DNA of 64,000 nt from Tritrichomonas musculus (Eukaryota; Parabasalia; Tritrichomonadida; Tritrichomonadidae): contig JAPFFF010000037.1 in NCBI GenBank assembly GCA_039105265.1, forward strand, positions 992,001 to 1,056,000, read 5' to 3'. A program made the position numbers and the translations under genes. Positions 53,098 through 63,138 of this stretch are shown here, piece by piece. The notes under the pieces are model-generated. The model saw only the letters and a program-made list of their open reading frames with translations. It did not search any database and was not told where the DNA came from. Each line of letters opens with the position of its first letter. The first letter of the stretch is position 1.

Positions 53098-53452
53098 CAA
53101 TTTTAAATAAAAAGCCTCCAAAATTCAATCAAAACGATGAGTTTATTAGGAGGAAAAACAAAATTTAAAAAATATTTTTTTAATCAATTAAATCACGGTA
53201 AATTGGTTTATTTGGCAAAAAATATATTTTATAAGTCTTAATTCGTTCTTTTTAAGAAAAAATAATTGTATTTTCCAAATATCATTTAGATTAGTTAATA
53301 ATAATATATATTTCAAATAAAATATAATATGTATTTTTTATTTAAATTTTTATTTATTACATTTTTTTATTTATATTCGGTAAATTTATAGATTATGAAT
53401 AACTTTTTTTTCACAATTATTTTTGAATGAGCTCATAGAATCGGTCAGTCTG
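52896..53452 (-). repeat. Right long TIR of the hAT element
   Basis: Inverted counterpart of 50621-51177, same length. Contains the transposase stop codon and 3' end. Confidence 0.9.
52953..53111. repeat. Nested palindrome inside the right TIR
   Basis: Arms at 52953-52991 and 53073-53111, the mirror image of the palindrome in the left TIR. The transposase stop lies in the second arm. Confidence 0.9.
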
Positions 53453-53536
53453 CCTAAAATGGATTTTATGACACAAATTTTGTTTTCTTAAAGTTCAATC
53501 AATTTTTTTAAAATTTTTCCATAGAATTTTCAGCTA

Positions 53537-56500
53537 ATGATTAAACGCCGAAAGGCGCCACCGCTCTCTTCATTACAAAAGGACATATTTGAAATACTTA
53601 CATTCCAGTTTAAAGCATCAAAAATTCTTATTGAAGAGGAAATATTTATTTTTCAAAATAATTATAATAATCAATATTCAAAAACTCAACAAAGTACATT
53701 TTCAATTAAAGTCAATGAAAGTACGATTAAAGAATCTCTAATAGACATTGGATTTCAAATACCATTCGATTTAAATATTATAACATCAATTAGATCAACT
53801 ATTTTTAATACTCCTCAGCAAATAACCAATATCATTGCTTTTGAAATTTTTACTCAGAGCCTTGCATATTACATATCAGACGAAAAGAACGATGATAAAA
53901 TATCAAAATTATTTTCAATTTTCCCACAAATGCTAGAATACTCCCAATACCACGATAAAATAATAAGTGTTTATACGCTCATACTAGAAAAATATTCACA
54001 GCAAAAAAGGATTACGGATTTTATGTATAAATCGATTTCGTTATTTTTAAACTTTTTCTTAGAGAAAAAAGAAAAATTACCCGAAACTTTTTCAGACGCC
54101 TTTTTTTCATACATCAAATTAAACAAGGAATACAACATGAAAATAACCGCAATTAGCGATCTTTTTAAATTAATTATATCATTTCAGAATGAAAACATCC
54201 TTTTCTTTTCAATTACGGAAAATGAAATTTTTTTTGATATCTTGCGACCATTTATAAAAAAATTACACACTCAAGGTATCAGTCTTTTGCATTTCATTGC
54301 AACATTAAGCAACGATTATAATGAACATATTTCATCATTATACAAGACAATGGCTGAAGGGTTAGGCCAAATAATCATTCAAAATAATTCAGATGACCAA
54401 AAAAACGTTTTTATTGAACAAAGTCTGACAGAAATACCCGAATTGAATGAATTGAGTGAAATCAAAAATAAAACGGTTTTTAAGAAAATTCCAAAATTTG
54501 AATACAAAGAAAATGAAATCACTTCATTTTTCACTTTTTCAGATAGTTTTCAAATTTCATTAGATTTCACACCGAATCTGATTCAAAACTACCTGAAGAT
54601 TGTTTCTAATGCCTTGTGCGGAGTCAACAAGCAATACTTGGATGCGTTCATTGAGAAAATTATTGAAAATGCCAAGCAAGACGATCAACTTTTCAATTAT
54701 GCTGATTTTTTTTCAATTATTATTTTCTTTGCCAATCAAATTGAATTGTTAAACGATAGCATTATTCAATTTTTGATGTCACCGATAATTTTCCATTCAT
54801 CCAAGTTTTCGTCATTCATTGTTGATTCTGACAATCCTTGTTATTACTATTACTACCTTCGATACTCTGTATTTTCTTTGATATTGAAAAAACAAGGTCA
54901 ATTTATCAATAACCTTTTAATATTTAGTGCTAAAATGTCACCTTTTATTTATTCTGAGATTTTGCTTTACGTTTTGAAGAATCTGAGCTCGTTTAGTAAA
55001 ATTTGTGTGTTTTGTGATGACGATCAAATTTTGTCACTTTTTCATGTTATGGTTGAATTGCAAAATTTGTATTCTATGAATGAAAATGAGATTGAGAATG
55101 ATCCTTGCCGAGTGGCGAGAATTATTTGTCTTGACTTTCTATTCAAATTATTTGATGATTCTGAATCTTTTTCAATTATCATTTCAAATAGAAACTTTTC
55201 GAAAGGAATCGTTAATTTATTGTTCGAACAGAGCTTGTCAAATTTAATTATCAATAAATTGACAAAAGCTGTCATTAACTTTAATATTGATTTAAATAAT
55301 CTTCCTTTTTTCTCTATTGTTCATGATTTTTCCGACATTCTTGTAAATTGCACCAAAAACAAAGATGACTCTCAATTCAAAGAGCTTGGAACGATGATTA
55401 TCAATTCAATTATTGAATCTGTAAAAAATAATTTGAATATTATCTTTGTTTATTGTTGGCTTTTTTATTACATTTTGATATTCGTGAAAGAAAATCAAGA
55501 CGTTTCTTTTATTGATGATATTTTTGAGTTCTTTTTGATCACTCTGACTCACATCATCAGGTATGAAATAAGCGAAAATGTCTTCAATGTTTTTGTTGAT
55601 TTTATGAATCAAATTTTGATTGAAAAAAATGAATTGACAGAGAAAGTTTTTTTGCTGTTTTTAGGTCTTCTTGCTGGTAAAAAAATTGACCATTTAAAAC
55701 CGTTTGTAATCAAATATCATCAAGTTATTCCATTGTTTGTTTGTTCATTTTCCAAGTATGACAACTTTACTGAGATACTTTCAATCTTCAATGAATTATG
55801 CAATTATTCACCAGCAAACTGCATTGCTTGTCATGATGGTGAATTGGACCATATATTGATTCAATTCATTCAGAAAAAGTCGGAACTTTTTTATCGCAAA
55901 AAAATCGGTTTTAAATTTGATATTGACCAGAATTATTCATTGATAATTGAGATTATTTCACAGATAATTTCAAATAAAACATCAACTTCTATTTGTAATG
56001 AATTCATTCAAATGCTGATTCCTTCATCTTCATCATATCAAGAAAAAGACGTTAAAACAAATTTGAATCTTTTGTGGACAATTGTGAATGACAACTTAAA
56101 CAAAATGAAACCGATTTTGAATCTTGTAACTGATCAAACTTTATGTGAAATAGATGGCTTTACTGATGAACATATGAACAATGACTTCATCTTTTCTTTT
56201 GAACTTAAAATTGATGTTCCTCAAATGATTGAATTCAATAAAGAATTCATCATTGCTGAATTCAGAGGAGTTGACAATACTTACTACAAATTTTATATAA
56301 AGCCAAATAATGAAAATGCTTTTATGAACATTGAAATGTCAAATGCAAATGGAAAAAAAGAAATTCAAACTGATAAAGAATTGAAGTCAAATGAATGGAT
56401 CTTGATTTCTTTCATACAACAAAAAAGTGACCCACAATTCATGGAGTTTTACATTAATAATGACATTATCAAAAAATTTAGTACAAATATCTTCAAATTT

Positions 56501-59185
56501 AAACCTGGAAAAGTGTCACTGACAATTGGAACTTCTTCATCAAATAGAAATTTGAATCTAAAAATTGGTGAAATCGGACCATTTATCTTCTCAAATTCAA
56601 GAAAATTAACTGAAAGTAAAAATTTTGATAAAATGGAAGGCGTTTACCTTTCATCAATGAAAATATTAAATCCTGAAATTCAAAAAGATTTTGAAATTAA
56701 AAATTTGAGTGATTTTGAAGATAAAAACAGTTTGAATAACGTGTTAATTGAATTTGATTTGAATAATTTAACCGACTTTTTTTCTGAATTTGAAATTGAT
56801 GATCCAAATCTTTTATTTACTTTCCTGAAAATAATTCTTTCTTTACTCGCATCTTCTTCTCATTCGTCCCAACATAATTACAAATCGGTTTTGAAACTTA
56901 GTCAAACAATTTCAAAATTATTTGGTCAAAAAATTGACCTTAAAATTTATCTAGAAATATTTTCAACATTTGAAAAGTTGATATGTAAAGAGCTTGCTTA
57001 TGACTTTTTCAAAGACATCATCTTTAACATGAACATTTGGTGCATGGCAGATATGGATTCAATTTTGAATATAATTCAAAATTTGATTGAAAAATCAAAA
57101 GGAAAATATTCAAATTATTTCAATAATTTTGTCGGGATTCCAAGACTATTGGCTATTTTTAAACTCTCATTTATTAAGGACAATACAAAGGTTGAAAAAA
57201 TTGACGGCTATAATGATTCAATTACTTATCCTTTTCAAAAGTATCATTCAAAAAGTGAAATTGAAAAAATCAAAGAAAAATTCTTTAATTTCATTGTTGA
57301 AAGAGGAAAATCATCATTGAATTATAATGATATAAAAGCCATTTATTTTCATTTGTTGGCAAGCGAGAGCAAGACAGAAAAGATTGATTTATTAGTTCTC
57401 ATATCTCGATTGAACTTGAAGATTCTACAAATTTTAGGAGAAAATGAGAATACGTTTGAATTTGACCTTATTTCACCGATCTTCAAAATAATTGGATCAA
57501 CAACTGATGTTGACATAATCATCAATTCAATAAAGACAATCAGAAGTCTTTCATCAGAAACGGTTCATTTACATAACAGCATTATTTCAATGCTTTTGAT
57601 AAAGCATTCAAATATTTCTGAGATCTATTCAAATATTCGGAAGCTTGCCGATGAAGATCTCGATATTTACTCATTGATTTGCTCATTGGCACTTTTGAGA
57701 GGAGACGACTCAGTCATTTCCGCTTCAAATCTCATTGAAAAACTTTGTTCAGATGAACTTTTTGATAAGATTTTGATGGATGACTGTTTCATGTGGGCAA
57801 TTTGGCCTATCAGTTTGTCCTTAACCGAAACAAAATCACAAAGAAGCCAAATTGTCAATTTCTTGTTTAGACAGATGACAAGAAAAGATACGATTGAAGA
57901 CATCATTCAAAACTTCATTGACATTTACTATCTCATTGATTTCATGAATAAAGACAGCAAACTTTTTGTGTACAAAACTCAATCAGAACTAACATACAAA
58001 CTTTTTGAGTTCATATCTGGTCTGTCAGAAACTGAAGTGAAAATTAATTTTCTTATTCATGCTTTCACGAGCATTTTCTTCCATCCTTGCCCACATTTAA
58101 TAAACCTTTCTCTCGCCAAGTTGTTTGTCCTGTCTCCGTTTTTCACGGGGCCAAAGAATGTCAGCTTTGACGATGGAAAGCAAAAGAAGAACAACAAAAG
58201 CTTCGACGACATTTATTATGAGTGGGACTGCAGAAGAAGCAGCAGCAACAAAGAGACAAACATTAGTCTGGGCGACAAAGCTGCACAAGACTACTCTGGA
58301 ATTAGGACAGAAGCGAACGAGCTTGGCAAGAAGAAGTTCATGACGCAGTCTTCAGACAAGCTGACAAAAAATGCAAAACCGTCGGTTTTTTCAAGTGATC
58401 TTTTGAATGACTCAATTTTGAATGATAATATGGAAACTTACGGAAACGAAGGAGAACCTCCAGCCAGAATCCACAATGAGAGCTCAATTGTATCGTTCAT
58501 TCAATTGTTAGAATTTGTCGAACAAACCTCTCAGAATTTTTCTGAGAGGTTCGTTTTTCAATTGAAATTTGATTATGATGAAAAATGGATCGATTTTGAT
58601 TTGTGCGGAAAATTAATCGAGTTCTCAAACTCTTTTCTGCCGCATATTAAAGGACACTTGAGGGAGATCGAGATGATTTCTAAGTTTAGGCTGATTTGTG
58701 ATGGTAGAAAAAAGAAGAGCTCAATGAATGGCTTTGATGACTTGATTCCAAAAATTGGATTTGATCCAGGCCACCTTTTGGGCTGTTTGGGAAAGGCAGT
58801 TGACAAGGGACGCCGCATTTTAAATGACGAAAATAATTTCTTGCTTCATTTTGCAAACGATGAATATATGAATGACATTCAAATTGAGCTTGCTAAAATT
58901 AACAGATTTAATGGATTTAATATTAATAATAATGATAGCACAATCAATAATGATAATAGTAGCAATAATGATAATAGTAACAATAATGATAATAGTAACA
59001 ATAATGATAATAGTAACAATAATGATAATAGTAACAATAATGATAATAGTAACAATAATGATAATAGTAACAATAATGATAATAGTAACAATAATGATAA
59101 TAGTAACAATAATGATAATAGTAACAATAATGATAATAGTAACAATAATGATAATAATAATAATAACAATGATAACAGTAATTAA
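53537..59185 (+). CDS. BEACH-protein-like N-terminal half (ConA-like domain), no BEACH domain
   Basis: 1882 residues. Long helical-repeat regions flank a concanavalin/LamG-like beta domain at about 878-1021 (FSFELKID, IIAEFRGVD, WILISFIQQ, MEFYINND, GKVSLTIGTSS, IGEIGPF). This order, helical repeats then a ConA-like domain then more helical repeats, is that of neurobeachin/LYST-type proteins, which act in vesicle traffic. But the PH, BEACH and WD40 parts expected downstream are absent; the frame ends in an Asn/Asp/Ser run (about 1795-1882) coded by an 18-bp repeat. It could be a truncated BEACH gene or a natural short form. The stop overlaps TAAA. A hAT element ends 84 bp upstream of the ATG. 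Confidence 0.75.
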   Translation: MIKRRKAPPLSSLQKDIFEILTFQFKASKILIEEEIFIFQNNYNNQYSKTQQSTFSIKVNESTIKESLIDIGFQIPFDLNIITSIRSTIFNTPQQITNIIAFEIFTQSLAYYISDEKNDDKISKLFSIFPQMLEYSQYHDKIISVYTLILEKYSQQKRITDFMYKSISLFLNFFLEKKEKLPETFSDAFFSYIKLNKEYNMKITAISDLFKLIISFQNENILFFSITENEIFFDILRPFIKKLHTQGISLLHFIATLSNDYNEHISSLYKTMAEGLGQIIIQNNSDDQKNVFIEQSLTEIPELNELSEIKNKTVFKKIPKFEYKENEITSFFTFSDSFQISLDFTPNLIQNYLKIVSNALCGVNKQYLDAFIEKIIENAKQDDQLFNYADFFSIIIFFANQIELLNDSIIQFLMSPIIFHSSKFSSFIVDSDNPCYYYYYLRYSVFSLILKKQGQFINNLLIFSAKMSPFIYSEILLYVLKNLSSFSKICVFCDDDQILSLFHVMVELQNLYSMNENEIENDPCRVARIICLDFLFKLFDDSESFSIIISNRNFSKGIVNLLFEQSLSNLIINKLTKAVINFNIDLNNLPFFSIVHDFSDILVNCTKNKDDSQFKELGTMIINSIIESVKNNLNIIFVYCWLFYYILIFVKENQDVSFIDDIFEFFLITLTHIIRYEISENVFNVFVDFMNQILIEKNELTEKVFLLFLGLLAGKKIDHLKPFVIKYHQVIPLFVCSFSKYDNFTEILSIFNELCNYSPANCIACHDGELDHILIQFIQKKSELFYRKKIGFKFDIDQNYSLIIEIISQIISNKTSTSICNEFIQMLIPSSSSYQEKDVKTNLNLLWTIVNDNLNKMKPILNLVTDQTLCEIDGFTDEHMNNDFIFSFELKIDVPQMIEFNKEFIIAEFRGVDNTYYKFYIKPNNENAFMNIEMSNANGKKEIQTDKELKSNEWILISFIQQKSDPQFMEFYINNDIIKKFSTNIFKFKPGKVSLTIGTSSSNRNLNLKIGEIGPFIFSNSRKLTESKNFDKMEGVYLSSMKILNPEIQKDFEIKNLSDFEDKNSLNNVLIEFDLNNLTDFFSEFEIDDPNLLFTFLKIILSLLASSSHSSQHNYKSVLKLSQTISKLFGQKIDLKIYLEIFSTFEKLICKELAYDFFKDIIFNMNIWCMADMDSILNIIQNLIEKSKGKYSNYFNNFVGIPRLLAIFKLSFIKDNTKVEKIDGYNDSITYPFQKYHSKSEIEKIKEKFFNFIVERGKSSLNYNDIKAIYFHLLASESKTEKIDLLVLISRLNLKILQILGENENTFEFDLISPIFKIIGSTTDVDIIINSIKTIRSLSSETVHLHNSIISMLLIKHSNISEIYSNIRKLADEDLDIYSLICSLALLRGDDSVISASNLIEKLCSDELFDKILMDDCFMWAIWPISLSLTETKSQRSQIVNFLFRQMTRKDTIEDIIQNFIDIYYLIDFMNKDSKLFVYKTQSELTYKLFEFISGLSETEVKINFLIHAFTSIFFHPCPHLINLSLAKLFVLSPFFTGPKNVSFDDGKQKKNNKSFDDIYYEWDCRRSSSNKETNISLGDKAAQDYSGIRTEANELGKKKFMTQSSDKLTKNAKPSVFSSDLLNDSILNDNMETYGNEGEPPARIHNESSIVSFIQLLEFVEQTSQNFSERFVFQLKFDYDEKWIDFDLCGKLIEFSNSFLPHIKGHLREIEMISKFRLICDGRKKKSSMNGFDDLIPKIGFDPGHLLGCLGKAVDKGRRILNDENNFLLHFANDEYMNDIQIELAKINRFNGFNINNNDSTINNDNSSNNDNSNNNDNSNNNDNSNNNDNSNNNDNSNNNDNSNNNDNSNNNDNSNNNDNSNNNDNSNNNDNNNNNNDNSN
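58930..59170 (+). repeat. 18-bp minisatellite coding NNDNSN
   Basis: About a dozen near-perfect copies of AATAATGATAATAGTAAC, in frame, forming the C-terminus of the BEACH-like protein. Copies in the middle are identical, showing recent expansion. Open frames on the other strand and other frames across it are artefacts. Confidence 0.95.
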
Positions 59186-59574
59186 ACTATTAATAATAAT
59201 GACAATTTCAATATAAATAGTTAATATCATTTTTATTGAATTTACAATATTTCAGCCAGATTTTGATATTTTTAACATTTATCTCGTATGCATCCTTACA
59301 TTTTTTGGATGTTTAAGAAAAAAAAAAGATTGACATCATATGTTATTTACTAATTAATTATGACCTTTACTTTTATTATATTTATTTTTATTTTCAATTA
59401 GGTTTTATAAAATTCGCTTTGTTTTCATGCAAATAATATAAAAATAATGAAAAATTTGTAAATTAATATTAAAATTTTTGAAAATTTTGTTATTCAATTT
59501 TTTGAGAAGCAAAACAGAAAAAAAATATGGTCTTGTTAACAAGCATAAAAAGGTTTGAATTCATAAGATTTTAA
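59186..59574. other. AT-rich intergenic spacer
   Basis: 3' flank of the BEACH-like gene and promoter region of the importin gene. No gene or repeat beyond the end of the minisatellite. Confidence 0.45.
59562..59566 (+). promoter_or_regulatory. Candidate initiator of the importin gene
   Basis: TCATA fits TCA(+1)YW; A+1 at 59564 is eleven bases before the ATG. Confidence 0.4.
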
Positions 59575-62571
59575 ATGGAAAGTACCCTTCAAGAATTGAT
59601 TTTACAAGCAGCAAATCCAGATACTGTTCAACAAGCGACTATTCAGCTTCAACAAATGCTCCAAGATCCAAATATTATTCCATCTTTAATTAATTTGTTC
59701 TCGCAAAGTGACAGCAGCTTAATTCGTTCCGCATGTTTAACATTTTTGCATCAAATTATTAAAGCGAATTGGTCTTCATTTCAAGATGGAACAAAATGTG
59801 AATTTCAAAATTTTATTTTGTCTCTCTTCTCGCAACAAATAGAACCTCAACATATTCAAATGATATGTTCGATGGCAGGCACTATTTATTCAAAGGAATC
59901 AGGTCAATGGGATCAAATTGTAACAGTTATCATGAGTAACTGGCAAGAGCATCCATTTATCGCTTCACAATTGCTTGTTGCCATAATTGATGATTTTACA
60001 TGGGAAAACAATGAAAACTCAGAGGATTTTGCTCAAAGATTCCTCGAAATGGATTCATTCTTTATAACATCGTCAGATACACAAATACAAATAGCAGGTC
60101 TTAGAATTTTATCTTCAATAATAGGATCAATTACAAATTATGAAGGACTTCCTAACTTTATCAATATTGCAAATCAAATCGCTGCTAATTCGATTAATGA
60201 AAATTACACATCAAACGATTTCACTTCTATATGGAACTCAATTAGTGCTATCATGGCTACACTTGTAGACATTGAAAATCAAGAAGGTCCGGCTCTTCTC
60301 AACGTTTTAACCCAAACAGCTGTTCAAATCGCATCAAACAGAAATATTGAATCAACACAACGAATTCTACCAATAACAGCGATTGTTAATGAGATATCTT
60401 CAAATAATTCGAATATTGATAACAATATGATAGTTAACTCACTTAATCTTGTCATCGATGTAATAGCTCAAACAATTGAAGAAACTGACAATCTTCCATT
60501 TGATCTTCTTGATCTTGTGAAATCCTTTTTCAAAGCCCAACCTCCACGTGGTGAAATATATAATTTAATATCATCAAAAATTTTCGAAGCCTTAAATTCA
60601 GCGAGTGTTTCACATCAAGCTTCAGGACTTCTCATTTTACAAGTATTACTTGTTGATGCCCAAGATTGCTCACATAAAGATGCATCAAAGATAGCTGATA
60701 TAATCATGAAAGCTGTTTCGTCTGGCAATCCACTTTTAGTTCAAGCATCAGCTTCAGTTGTTGAAGTATTTGACGAAACATTTAAATCAATGAATATTTT
60801 CAGTGTCGATCTGTTACAATCAATTCTTCCTTTCACAGTCCATCCGCTTGCTGAAGTACGACATCATTGCCTACGTGCATCACTAATTGCCAGTGACATA
60901 TTAGATACAGAAATTCCAAACTTTTTCAAAACAGTCTGGGATTTATATAAAAAATCATCATCTGATGACATGACTTTATTTTTCACTTTGATAGCCAATT
61001 CCATCAAATACACTCCTGAATTTGATGATGAAGATGTTGAAGCATGCATAGGCCTCTTACAGACCGTTTTTCAACAGAAACAAGATTTGACCATTTTTGC
61101 CTCCTCATTGACCATTGTTCATGCCCTTATCTCATTCGACTCACAGCTCAGCGATGATTTGTTCCCAGCCGTCCTTCCAAGTATCGGACCATGCCTTGAA
61201 TACGAGAACAGCGAAGTCCTTCTAATGACTGTTAGCTTTTTGAGCAACTGCATCACTTTCTTCCGTGAAAGCGGCATCCAAATCATTGTTCCTTTTGTCC
61301 AGCGTCTTTTAACGTTCATCACCAATCCGGCAACGAATGTTGTCACAGACAACGTCCGTTCTGAATCATTGATTACTTTGTCGCGTCTTGTTAAGCATTC
61401 CGCTTTGAATCCAGAAATTGCAAATTTTGATTACAAATCATTGTTGCCGGCTTTATTGAACACAACCAATGAATTTCTTGGCTCTGATTCAGCCGAACTT
61501 CAAATCAGCGCGTCAACTTCAATTCGATCGTTAGCGAAAATCATTGATGAAAAAGTTCGATTTGATTTCTTTGAAAAACTCGGAGATCAAATCAAAAGCA
61601 ACTTTGAACTTTCAGTCATTCAAGAGTCGATCCAATCAATAGCAAGACTATTGAAAGTGTCGGAAGGAAAAAGTCCACAAATGACAGAAATGGCGGTTAC
61701 TCTTTTGACAGCGATAATTGAAGGAAAAGTTGCATTTTTAATGAATGATAAACAAGAGCCAACTCCACTCATTCAAATCGATACCGTTGTCATTTTGTTC
61801 AGAAATATTTGTAAACTTATAACCGCTCTGATTTCGGTTAATTCACCTATAACCGAAAATATATGTCAATTTCTCCTTCAATTCCTCCAGAGAGATTCTG
61901 AGCTCGACAAAAGTGTCGCTATCGGAGCTTTGTCAGACGCCATTCTTTATGATGCTGCCTCTCCTGAATTGTGCCAGTCCATTGTTAATTCGGTGCTCCA
62001 GATAATGCCAGCTGCGAATGACCCAGGCCTTCAAGAAAATATTATTTATCTTTTTAACGTATGCATAATCAAACAGAGTCAGTTAATTCCATCAATCATG
62101 AATATTATTCAGCTATTCGTGAATTGGTGGAATAATGCGAAATCAAATCAAAGCGGTTATTCAGACGTTATTGATAATTTGTCTTCTTTGTTCTTGGCTT
62201 TGGCAATTACGTGCGATAACTTTCCAAGCGATTTGCTTGGACAAGTTTTCGATGTTTTCCCTAGATCTGATAATGATTCTCCAACTATCGCTCAAATGTG
62301 TCGAAATATAATTAGCTTCGTTTCAACTAAGGGTGAAACTATTGACAATGAATTACAGAGAAAAATTGCTTTGGCAATTGCGAGATTATTCATGTTGGAT
62401 AAATTAAGACTATCAGAAATGCAAATCGACAATGAATTGCAGAAACAGTTACAGGATATTTTGGTTTCCATTTTGAGAGTAATGCCTCAAGTGAGACAGG
62501 AAATTTCTCAAATTGTTAAGAAATCAAGAGCTAAAGCTAGAAGACTTCAATCCATTCTTGCTAAATTATAA
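59575..62571 (+). CDS. Importin-beta family protein (karyopherin, importin-4/5-like)
   Basis: A nuclear transport receptor that binds cargo and Ran-GTP and passes through nuclear pores. 998 residues, within the family's 900-1100 range, made of HEAT repeats throughout. The N-terminus (LQELILQAANPDTVQQATIQ, then LINLFSQSDSSLIRSACLTFLHQII) matches the importin-beta N-terminal domain in pattern, with each pair of helices as in RanBP5/Kap121/Kap123 relatives. An acidic patch (FDDEDVEAC, near 483) lies mid-protein, where importin-4/5-type proteins carry acidic loops. Exact cargo class cannot be told. The stop overlaps TAAA. No break. Confidence 0.85.
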   Translation: MESTLQELILQAANPDTVQQATIQLQQMLQDPNIIPSLINLFSQSDSSLIRSACLTFLHQIIKANWSSFQDGTKCEFQNFILSLFSQQIEPQHIQMICSMAGTIYSKESGQWDQIVTVIMSNWQEHPFIASQLLVAIIDDFTWENNENSEDFAQRFLEMDSFFITSSDTQIQIAGLRILSSIIGSITNYEGLPNFINIANQIAANSINENYTSNDFTSIWNSISAIMATLVDIENQEGPALLNVLTQTAVQIASNRNIESTQRILPITAIVNEISSNNSNIDNNMIVNSLNLVIDVIAQTIEETDNLPFDLLDLVKSFFKAQPPRGEIYNLISSKIFEALNSASVSHQASGLLILQVLLVDAQDCSHKDASKIADIIMKAVSSGNPLLVQASASVVEVFDETFKSMNIFSVDLLQSILPFTVHPLAEVRHHCLRASLIASDILDTEIPNFFKTVWDLYKKSSSDDMTLFFTLIANSIKYTPEFDDEDVEACIGLLQTVFQQKQDLTIFASSLTIVHALISFDSQLSDDLFPAVLPSIGPCLEYENSEVLLMTVSFLSNCITFFRESGIQIIVPFVQRLLTFITNPATNVVTDNVRSESLITLSRLVKHSALNPEIANFDYKSLLPALLNTTNEFLGSDSAELQISASTSIRSLAKIIDEKVRFDFFEKLGDQIKSNFELSVIQESIQSIARLLKVSEGKSPQMTEMAVTLLTAIIEGKVAFLMNDKQEPTPLIQIDTVVILFRNICKLITALISVNSPITENICQFLLQFLQRDSELDKSVAIGALSDAILYDAASPELCQSIVNSVLQIMPAANDPGLQENIIYLFNVCIIKQSQLIPSIMNIIQLFVNWWNNAKSNQSGYSDVIDNLSSLFLALAITCDNFPSDLLGQVFDVFPRSDNDSPTIAQMCRNIISFVSTKGETIDNELQRKIALAIARLFMLDKLRLSEMQIDNELQKQLQDILVSILRVMPQVRQEISQIVKKSRAKARRLQSILAKL

Positions 62572-63138
62572 ATTATTATTAAATATATGATTAAAAAATT
62601 GATATTCTCTTCAATTTGTTTATTACTTTTAGAAAAAATAAATAATTCATAAATTTCTTTATTTAAAAATGTTTTGATCAGATTTTATTTGAGGGAAATT
62701 AATAGTATGATATTATAGGGTTTTTTATGAGCCAAAAGTATGATTGTGAACAATTCGATATATTATAAATTGTGTAAATAAATTAAATTCAATTCATTAT
62801 TATAATTCGATTTAAATATATTATTTATTTACATTTTTTATGGATTAAGATTTGTTAAAGAAAGAAATTATTGTTTCATTATTTGAATAGTAACTATAGT
62901 TTTTTTTCAATAATTATTTCAGAGAATGGTTCAATTTTGAATTCCTTTATTAATTCAATTCAAAAAATAATTTATCATATCATTTCCTAATCATGATAAA
63001 AATGTGAAAAAAAGATATAAAAAAGTAAATATTCACTTTTTCTTTGATAATTTCTCTCGTTATATGGCTAAATATTTTCACCTTTTTACACGGTTTTTTC
63101 CTCTCTTCACTACATACGTTAGATTCAATTTTTCATCA
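62572..63138. other. AT-rich intergenic spacer
   Basis: 3' flank of the importin gene and promoter of the next gene. A TCACT initiator-like core lies at 63107-63111, 30 bases before the preferred ATG. Confidence 0.45.

Larger units (their letters stand above)
50621..53452 (+). mobile_element. hAT DNA transposon with 557-bp terminal inverted repeats (2.83 kb)
   Basis: The ends are CAGACTGACC and its complement GGTCAGTCTG. Inverted repeats reach inward 557 bp on each side and look identical wherever I compared them. A hAT transposase frame lies between and extends into the right repeat. The flanking 8-mers, TTTAAAAC and CCTAAAAT, agree at only 5 of 8 positions, so the expected 8-bp target duplication is not clean. 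Ordinary hAT TIRs are 10-30 bp; these are exceptionally long. Confidence 0.9.

Noticed and set aside
58820-59230. Open frames on both strands coding Ile/Thr/Val or Leu/Ser runs
   Set aside because: Products of the 18-bp minisatellite read in other frames; the plus-strand NNDNSN frame continues a real gene.
63064-63138. Upstream ATG as start of the last gene
   Set aside because: It would put a TCACT initiator-like site inside the coding region and add a hydrophobic leader with leader-like composition. It is kept only as an alternative.
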